From Elysia marginata (lineage: Eukaryota; Mollusca; Gastropoda; Plakobranchidae), in assembly GCA_019649035.1 (NCBI GenBank), contig BMAT01009181.1:14156-54066 (forward strand): a stretch of DNA of 39,911 bases, given 5' to 3'. The notes beneath the pieces were generated by a model that saw only the letters and a program-made list of their open reading frames with translations, had not been told where the DNA came from and did not search any database. A program made the position numbers and the translations under genes. Positions 32,452 to 39,911 of this stretch are shown piece by piece. The stretch's first letter is position 1, and every line of letters starts with the position of its first letter.

Positions 32452-33469
32452 TGTGGGCCCAGGAAAATCATGGTTTTGACGGAAATCTAGCTTATAGAGG
32501 TATTATATGGATGGAAAGTGTAGATTGTCCTCAGTATGTAGCACTTTAAATTTTTCAAATATCTCTATTAGTTGCTGAGTTATGGTCATTCAAAGTTGAT
32601 GAATCGCAAAATGTAAAAACTGAGAAAAATGGGTTTAAAGTTTGGCAAAGGCTTTTTCACTAAAAACAAGCCTTGCACAAGTAAAATCTAAGCTAAAAAT
32701 CATGTTCGGATTAGGATATGGCACAAATATGTTTAGGAAAGACTAAAATTGATGAATGAAGTGTTTAAGGGTTGTACTTGATCATTGTCTGAAAGTTTTT
32801 TAGTAGAGATGCGATCAACTTGTCATCGTAGGACGCCATGTTGTAACAGTGGTGGTTACTGTAAACAATAGCACAGAGTTCACTTTGAGTCGGCCAATTC
32901 TAATTCAGATTCCGGTAAAATAGTTTAATTTACTTCAAAAATATTTGATAAATATTTCTGTTGCCTAGCCTAATAGTTTTCTACCAACTCCTCTGAAACA
33001 ATCAGTTTCAGAGACTGTAGTGTGTGTTAGAAGATTATGGACATCTTGAACTGGGGAACCTGAACCTGCTAGCGTTTACAGTATGCGCAGTGTGTGTGGT
33101 ATAGTAAAATTCATGCGCAGTGGTTCCCATGATATAGTCGAGAGGGTTACCTTTCTATTGATATATGACACTTCACAATCCGATAAAAATTTATGACTGC
33201 GCCGTGACCCCCAACGTACAGTTTATAGATCAACGTAACGCGTCAATTTTGTGACTTTCTCATCATCATAGGCGTCACAAAAAAAAATTAAAATAAAATA
33301 TTTAAACTGCTTTTCAGCAAGAAATATTTTGGGAAATGATTAAAAAAAAGGTTGATAAAAATGATGACACTTAGAACTAAATTTTCGACCTAACCCAGAT
33401 TTTTGACTTTATAGGCCTATTTCTAGAAGGTGGTATTTCTGTCAATACCATGATTTTCCTGGACCCACA
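32452..33469. mobile_element. Non-autonomous DNA transposon, ~1 kb, ~36-bp TIRs
   Basis: The left end TGTGGGCCCAGGAAAATCAT (continuing to about 32486) is repeated inverted at about 33434-33469 with only a few mismatches. The interior has no long open frame. It holds a duplicated ATGCGCAG word near 33082 and 33112. I cannot identify the superfamily or a clear target duplication. The well-matched ends suggest moderate age. Confidence 0.7.
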
Positions 33470-34042
33470 CTTGAAAGTTTTAGGTAAAGAGCCACAGCCT
33501 TAATAAGAAGAGCAAATACTTGTTTGATTTAATAGAATCAAATATGGAATAATAGAACTTGGTTCATGATTCCTCTTCTATATCAGTGTGGGAAAAAACT
33601 CAACTTTTTTTTTATATATAAGCTCAGTCCCATCAAAACCCAATGTTAATAAGCAAGCAAGAGAATTTTGTTATTTCACGAAAATAAAAGCAGAGTACAC
33701 ATTAAAGCCTAGGTCTGGAATCACTTTTGATGCAAGCCATGAATTCTTTGCAATACTTGCTCATTTATTTTTCTTTATTTAAAGTCTCTCAATTTATGGC
33801 ATTTGTTTTATGACACAGCCTAGTTCGTAAGAAATATGTTATGCTGAAAAAATATATGTTATGTGTCTTTAGTTTCTTTATCTAATCAAATAATGTTCCC
33901 AAGTTCAAATGGACCAATGAAAGATGGATCAACAAGCTTAACGGTTTGCAGTACTGTAATTTTTAACAATTTTCGTCAGGATTGCAGACCCTAGGTCTTT
34001 TCACCCAATCTTCTCTTGTGCCTTTTTAGCCATTGGTGCTCT
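33470..34042. other. Unassigned non-coding stretch
   Basis: Nothing recognisable. A frame at 33588-33782 is short and without domains. Confidence 0.4.
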
Positions 34043-34114
34043 GATAGTTTGATCAAATGTTTTATTCTGCTATTTCGATCAAAGATTTTATTCTTATAGT
34101 TTGATAAGATGCTT
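34043..34114. repeat. Short minisatellite, left part (TTTGATCAAATG-type unit)
   Basis: About three diverged units of 24-28 bases built on TAGTTTGATCAAATGTTTTA lie here. Further units occur on the far side of the SINE, at about 34428-34480. Confidence 0.6.
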
Positions 34115-34415
34115 TTGTGGTTTGCATGCTTGTGATTTGGCTATTAAGGATTCAAATCGCAACCACGACTAGTTTTGTAATTGCTTTGGGTAAGCAATTT
34201 ATGTGCATTTTCCTTGTCCGCCCACGTGTGAATGGGTACTGGCTATTGGCAGTGCTTGAAATTTGTGTAATGCAAGTATTTGAGCGCCTAGCAGGCAGCC
34301 ATATTGTGATGCTTTGAAATACGAATTTGCTCTGGTGTGTAATGGCCTGCTGGGGGACAGGTGTGAAGCCTGGAGATTGCCTTTGGCGGTGGGAGAATAT
34401 AACTGTCTTTTTATA
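34100..34415 (+). mobile_element. tRNA-derived SINE with conserved-core-like domain
   Basis: A B-box-like GGATTCAAATCGC lies at 34148-34160. A segment follows that reads CTTTGGGTAAGCAATTTATG, then TCCGCCCACGTGTGAATGGG near 34218, then GCAGCCATATTGTGATG. From general knowledge, a TTGGGCAAG...CCACCCAGGTGTGAATGGGTAC core is shared by several SINE groups in fishes and marine invertebrates. The right end near 34380-34415 (CTTTGGCGGTGGGAGAATAT) may be the LINE-derived tail. Exact ends are uncertain. Confidence 0.55.
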
Positions 34416-34427
34416 TTCTGATGCTGT

Positions 34428-34480
34428 AGTTTGATCAAATGCTTTATACTGGTAACTTCATCAAGTTCTTCATTTTGAAA
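34428..34480. repeat. Short minisatellite, right part
   Basis: One good unit (GTAGTTTGATCAAATGCTTT) and one degenerate unit (CTTCATCAAGTTC) continue the array that lies left of the SINE. Confidence 0.5.
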
Positions 34481-35053
34481 TTTTCAATATATGCCATATA
34501 CTATGTTTCACTTTGTGTTTGTGTCTTTTTTTTTTTTACAACATGTGAATACATAATTTAATACTTTCAATTTTTTTGTATTTGATTTTAGATATCAAGA
34601 TTAGGAACTTTAAATCACAAGTAAATGGTACATGTTGCTTCTCCTTTGGTGATGTTTAGGTTTCTATCAAGTTTAATCGGAGCCTATTGTCACATTAAAA
34701 AAGTGTCAACTGCAAATAATGCCCATACCCGTTTTGATGTCAACATGGCTTTAGTATGATCAAAAAAGAGAGATCAGGAATTTGAATGAGAGTTTTTTTT
34801 TTTAATCTGACATGGAAGTTGATCATTGTGTGCTGTATGAACCAATTTTAAACAAGATGTGAGGTGTTTAAACTTTTACTTTTAAAATTAGCCATTGACA
34901 ACTTTTTAAATGCTAACAATTACAAACTCTAATTTATCCTACATTTTTGTTTGTTTTGAAAAAAATAAACGATACCTTAGAACTTTTTAAAAATAATTTT
35001 ATGTACGGTATGCGGTAGAAAAGTTGAGCAGGGGAAAGTGGTTTGCCTCAGAG
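34481..35053. other. Unassigned AT-rich stretch
   Basis: Nothing recognisable is present. Confidence 0.45.
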
Positions 35054-35257
35054 ACTATGTCAATCATCAAATTTTATTATTCCTTTGGGAAGGATGTATC
35101 AAAGACCATGACAATGTTAAAATTCTTCCTTTCTGTAGGAAAGGATGTCTTAAAGGCCATGAAATTGTTTAAATTTTCATTGCTGTGTAGGAAATATGTG
35201 TTAGAGACAATAAAAATGTTAAAATATTTATTGTTGTATTGGAAAGGGTATCTGGAA
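35054..35257. repeat. 51-bp tandem repeat, four copies
   Basis: Four diverged copies of a 51-base unit (core ATGACAATGTTAAAATT, then a T-rich part, then GGAAAGGATGT). Because 51 is a multiple of three, one frame stays open (35024-35302) and gives four 17-residue repeats of the type T-M-x-M-L-K-F. I see no splice signals or domain supporting translation. Confidence 0.75.
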
Positions 35258-35314
35258 GATCATGACAATGGTAATATTTTCATCATTCTACAGAAAGGGT
35301 AATTTGGGTAAAGA

Positions 35315-35450
35315 TGGGTAACTTTGTAGTTTTTTTTCTTTGGCATGTAATAAACCCAAGCTTTATTAATGCGGAACTTTGTAATGTTTTCTCCCTGGTG
35401 TGTAGCAGACCCAAGCTACTTTAATGGGTAACTTTGTAGTTTTTCCCTCT
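35315..35450. repeat. ~55-bp tandem repeat, about 2.4 copies
   Basis: Units begin near 35315, 35370 and 35425 with GGGTAACTTTGTAGTTTT or a variant and contain ACCCAAGCT in the two full copies. It directly follows the 51-bp repeat but is unrelated in sequence. Confidence 0.75.
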
Positions 35451-36718
35451 ACATAAGTGTCCTGATGCCAAACAATCCCAAAATACTGGGTGTTCGTTCT
35501 TTAGTTGTTGGGAAAAGTTTTAAATATGATAGGAGTTTGCATAAAATTGTATAATTGGAATCTAATTATGCTGTTATGTTTGCAAAAGGTTGTTAGCAAT
35601 ATACCTGGACTTTGAGGGTTCAACTTCGCCTATGGAAATTTGTTATTGAAGAGTAGAAATTTGTCTCAGTTTGATATGTACCTTGAGATATTGAAAATCA
35701 TAAATTTTTTACATAGAATTTTAGAGCATGTCGCGTTGTGAATCTCATAAGTAACCACCATAAGAGGAAGCTTCCTATGATCAAATTTCTTTTGCCTTGT
35801 AATTTTTTTTACCATCTTATCTACTCACAATACGGAAATATACTCATACTGGTTTGCTTTTGGAGCATTTCTGTCTTTTTTTTTTGTTTGTTTGTTTTTT
35901 TTTTATTTAACTGTATTTGAATTTTGATTTTGTCTCACAGAAGCCAATTGATTCAACAGTATTTGTACCTTAAAAAACGAACTTCATGACATACATACAC
36001 ATTCACTCCAGATTATTTTACTTGGGAGGGTTTGTTATTTCCTGGTTGTCTCCATTGCTATCTACTGTTGTGTTTTTTAAAGTATTGTTTTTTGAGCTGT
36101 TGCTCTTTTGCAGCCATCATGCTGGATATATGTCTATCTCACCACCATCATAGCCTTTTTCAATGCCATTACTATTTTACGTAAATACTAGGATTGCGTG
36201 CCAATTTATATTAATGTGCTTTGTTTTACCATTTTAAGGGAAATACTATTAGCACATGATTTTGGTTGTCACCATCAGTTCTTTTTTTATTTAAAAAAAA
36301 ATTTACCGTAAATATTTTCCCTTATCTCAGATCTAGCTAGAGTAAATAAGGACCAATCAATAAGACAATTGCGGGGACAAGCTTTTAGGATCATGCATAC
36401 AGATCAGGGGTGCTAAGCTTGTGTTAACTACTTTTAACTTCTTTTTTTTTTAACATATTCTTCTAGTCTAAAATGCAGTAATGATTGAATTGAGTTTCTT
36501 GGGCTGGAACGTTTAAGCTGTCACTTTGACTTGCACACACAAGTCGACTTTTTGTTTGCTGGGGACTGACTTGGTGGCTGGGTTTTGAGTGACCTTCGCA
36601 TTGTAAAAACATACATGTGAAATGATCCTTTAATATATGCATGCAGACATGCAAAAATTTGTTAGGTTTTCAGCCACTAAAATTATCAACAGCAGGTAGG
36701 TATATGTAAAGTTTACCC
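35451..36718. other. Unassigned AT-rich stretch
   Basis: No exon or repeat is recognised. Confidence 0.45.
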
Positions 36719-36890
36719 GATGTTAAATATCTATCTGAGGTCAAACCTCCTCAATTGATGCCCCACTGATAAAGTTAGTGGATATACATAATATTATGTA
36801 TTTTAGGCCTCTGTAACTTTTACTCAATGTTTAATATGTATGTCAGATCGAACTTCCCCAATTCATGCCCCACTGATCTAAGTTGTTTTT
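36719..36890. repeat. Diverged ~110-bp tandem duplication
   Basis: A segment with GTTAAATATCTATCTGAGGTC and ATGCCCCACTGAT (36720-36775) recurs as GTTTAATATGTATGTCAGATC and ATGCCCCACTGAT (36829-36882). The copies are clearly diverged outside the shared words. Confidence 0.65.
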
Positions 36891-37480
36891 ACACGAGTGT
36901 ATTCATGTCAACACCCGCCACACTGCAGTGTTACAAGTGATATCAGCAAGTGTTTGTGTTATAGACTTGTCAAGCTTCATGAACATTGTTGCTGTTCATT
37001 GGCATTTAGTTCAGCATTATAGATAGTGATAGTATCATTTCTTTAGCTGCCCGTCTGTATTTTTAAAATGTTGTGTCCTTTTAAAGAAGATTTGTGTTTT
37101 GGTTCTTTTATTCTTTGGTTTATTTTTCTTTTGATTTGCTTGTTTGTTTTTGGTGCTTTTTAACCACGGAGAGATAATCATGATTGAATAAAAAGAATTT
37201 GATGCCTATTGCTGGCTTTGAGTGAAATTTGTTCTGAAAATGGTGTTAACTATATTTCCTTATTTACTTTATCTTCTTCCTTTGACATCACAGGTGCTAA
37301 AAAACTCAACGCTTATTCAGCAAAAATTTCATCTCCTTTTTTCTTATAAAATGTTAAATGTAAGATCTTGTAAATAGCAGGATTGGCTTTTTTCCAAGAA
37401 GGGGGGTGGGAGATAAATAGTAGAGGAAACCACTTCATAATTAGTAATAATTTAACATTTAAGGTATGGAAGCAGTAATA
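36891..37480. other. Unassigned stretch
   Basis: Nothing recognisable apart from one AATAAA word near 37187. Confidence 0.4.
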
Positions 37481-37588
37481 AATTGAAGTAGGCTTAAGTT
37501 AAAATTCCCAAAAACTTATAGTAGCTTTGGCTCCCACCGCCTTGTCATTCAAATAAACATTGCTTATACCTTCACCATGCCGCCACTT
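37481..37588 (-). mobile_element. tRNA-derived SINE, copy B (decayed)
   Basis: It shares with copy A, in the same order and orientation, ATTGAAGTAGGCTT, CACCGCCTTGTCATTCAAA, ATTGCTTATACC and CCATGCCGCCAC. The B-box part is lost, so it is recognisable only through copy A. Confidence 0.55.
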
Positions 37589-37857
37589 CTCTTATTAAAA
37601 AAGTGTCTCATGGCTAAAGTCTTTGCTTAGACTCTACTAGCCTAAGTTACTCGGCAACTGGAACAGCAAGATCCAAATCGCAAGGCAACAATTGAAGTGT
37701 GAGGCACAATAACACTTTGACATATAAAAAAAGTACAAAGAGCAAACGACAACATGACAATTTCTTATAAGTAATGATTTTACAAATTAGAATATATAGT
37801 TGATGCAGGCACTGAGCAATCAATGAAAGCTGAAACGTTAAGATATGAAATTAGCAA

Positions 37858-37972
37858 TGGATTGAAGTAGGCTTGAGTAAAAATGGCCGAAAAATGTCTG
37901 CCGTTTGGTATAATTTGGGTACTCATCACCTTACCACTCTAAGAAATATATCTTTTTACCATGTGGCCCACA
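37858..37972 (-). mobile_element. tRNA-derived SINE, copy C (decayed)
   Basis: It shares GGATTGAAGTAGGCTTGAGT, AAAATGGCCGAAAAATG, CCGTTTGGTAT and CATCACCTTACCA with copy A. It lies 270 bases from copy B in the same orientation. Confidence 0.55.
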
Positions 37973-39887
37973 GCTTTGCTGTCAACAACAGATGTTAATA
38001 AGAAGCCGGACTATCGTTACTTTTTTTTCAATATGTTTGTCTTGGGTATCATTGGCTTTAATGAACAGAGAAATTAATATTTTTTCACCTGTCACTGAAA
38101 TCATTGATTAGTCTCCCAAAGACAACTCGCTTTAGTATGTTTTTTTTTTTTTTGCATTCAAGAAAGCCGTCCTGGTTGAAATAGAGAATCTGACATAAGA
38201 TAAACCTTTTTTGCCACAGGAAGACGATGGATATATATTACCCCTAAAGATTTTACTGAAGCCTTAGCACCGATCTTGGGCTTCCTCGTTGATACTTTCG
38301 TCACATTAAGTCATTTAGGCGATAATCAGGTGGCGCCAAGTGAACTGTGTAACATCCCATCCATATTGATAATTCATTAAAACTACTAACCTGATCGTAT
38401 GAGGCGTTGCAATGCCATTTATTTTACGCTTAACAATAGCCAGCAGCACTGTGTTTTGGGGTAGGACATCTAATAAAATGACACCTTACGTGTCTGAGAT
38501 TGCAATAGTCATTACAGGTACTTGGTTTACAGATTGTTGAAGTTAGGATTTCTTGTCAAGGGGGTTTTATGGATGCTTGTTCGTCATGTAACGAGCCTTG
38601 TTTGATTTGTTGAGACATGTAGGCCTAATGATTGGACTAATTTATGTTTCCTCATCAGAAATCGGATATCTCGAGAAAAATTACATAGTCTCGCTGTCTT
38701 TGGTCAACTTCGTTGGCACCCACCTAATAGAAAATTTCTGTATTTTAGGTCTAAATGAGCGATTTCGTGAGCCACTTTGTTTGACATGATTAGCCTATCT
38801 AGATTTAATACAGATGCTAGATTGAACGTGTAGACTATTAGGATATTGAGTAAGGTGGATCCAACCGTCCCTGCGAACAAATCAAAACGGATTTCTCAAG
38901 CAAAAAACATTAGAGCCAGACCACGAACCAAACTGCCGATAATACTAAACAAGACCTGAAGATACTCCAGTGCGAAGTCACCAAACTCACTTCACACAGC
39001 TTCTAGATCTAGAGCAGTCCACGCAAAATGGCACAGAACAGTCAAGAATGGTCGTCTCTCATTTCAAACAGTCGAAGCTGCGATGTTGGACGACTCTGTA
39101 GTCTGTAAGCTAAACACAGTAGGTCTGGTAGGTCAATCCAATATGGCAAACTTTTAGTCGCCAGTCTTCTTTGATCAGCTCATCAACCCTGGAAATGTTC
39201 TGCTCATGTCTTCACAATATTTAGAGCTAGGGCACCCAAACCATGGATTGTCTTAGAGACAAGCAGCTCGCTTTACAGAAAGAACGCCAATCCTTGACCT
39301 GACTTTTGCTCATGGCATTCTCGTTTGTTTTGGTTTTATTTTTACTTAACTTGGCGATGTCAACGTTTGATGCCTTGCCTTGTGACCTATTTGTTGGCAT
39401 TTTCTTGTGAATATTATTTCGAGAGTTGTTCCCCAACGGCATGCAAAAGAGAATGACTTTCTTACTTTCACCATTCTGACAATGTGGGCACCATATTAAA
39501 ATTGCCTTCATGCGCGCAGTTCATGATGCGAAAATATTTCATTTTGATATTAAATTGAATTTTCCTCTAAGTTCCATATAAATAATTTTAAAATCAACTT
39601 GATTATTATAATTTTTTAATGAATTTCCAGACAGCCCACATAGATCGTTTTGTTATTTTCAACAGATTTTCAGCTATAGGATTTCCAGGCTTCTGATGCA
39701 TTACAATCGTTCAAGAAGCCAGTCCCGTAAAGTAGTGGGCAAAAAGAGACAAATCAACTTATTTTTTAAACTGACAGCATTCAAAAAGTGGGCTGCAACA
39801 CGTAGACCTACATGTTATTATAATTGATTTGTTATTTCGCTCAAAACTGTACAAATGAAGGAAAAAACCCTAGGCTTTATACAAAAT
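37973..39887. other. Unassigned non-coding stretch
   Basis: There is no convincing gene. A minus-strand frame at 39227-39511 (94 codons) has one C-P-H-C pair but no second zinc-binding pair, homologue I recognise, or splice partner. Confidence 0.4.
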
Positions 39888-39911
39888 TTCTCTCTCTCTC
39901 TCTCTCTCTCT
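39888..39911. repeat. (TC)n microsatellite at the window edge
   Basis: A pure TC run that continues past the end of the window. Confidence 0.9.

Noticed and set aside
39227..39511. Minus-strand 94-codon frame with a C-P-H-C pair
   Set aside because: There is no second metal-binding pair, no homologue I recognise, and no supporting splice sites. It is too weak to call a gene.

Overview
This is a eukaryotic genomic window, AT-rich, intron-rich and full of repeats. It suggests an invertebrate animal, most likely a mollusc or another lophotrochozoan. The clade is inferred from the compact vertebrate-like exon structure of one conserved gene, tRNA-derived SINEs with a core resembling those of marine invertebrates, mariner and non-LTR elements, and long microsatellites. 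The species cannot be named from this sequence.

One real protein-coding gene is visible. The 3' half of a TBC1D1/TBC1D4 (AS160)-type Rab GTPase-activating protein gene lies on the + strand between 11038 and 27863. Ten constitutive exons join in frame with GT-AG introns and consistent phases, giving 772 residues. They carry a linker, a pre-TBC helical region with an acidic insert, the complete TBC domain with both catalytic fingers, a post-TBC segment, a C-terminal coiled coil ending in the family's RLLP-x-DAL motif, and a long Ser/Thr-rich tail. The N-terminal PTB-domain exons should lie upstream of the part I can recognise. A 45-nt phase-symmetric cassette exon candidate (13172-13216) sits in the second intron. 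The 3' UTR begins at 27864, with AATAAA signals near 28496 and 28541.

Layout. Positions 1-11037 hold repeats and unassigned DNA: a GTA microsatellite, two fragments of a non-LTR retrotransposon (one + strand, one - strand with an RT YADD motif), a tRNA-like head fused to a 0.7-kb minisatellite, a possible Helitron 5' end, a weak second tRNA-like head, simple repeats and one SINE. Positions 11038-27863 hold the gene. Its introns contain a foldback element (15630-16150), a mariner remnant split by a 5'-truncated LINE with a 9-bp target duplication (17635-19223), and two TTAA-flanked MITE-like elements (23737-24052, 25175-25417). Positions 27864-39911 hold the 3' UTR and then non-coding DNA, with a ~1-kb TIR element, a SINE inside a minisatellite, several tandem repeats and two more copies of the SINE seen at 9071.

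The window reads as an ordinary conserved trafficking/metabolic regulator gene loaded with transposable elements. I saw no CRISPR array, operon, rRNA or intact tRNA, and nothing that amounts to an unknown multi-gene system. The most useful leads are the cassette exon, a kinase-type motif in exon 9, and the structured transposon remnants.
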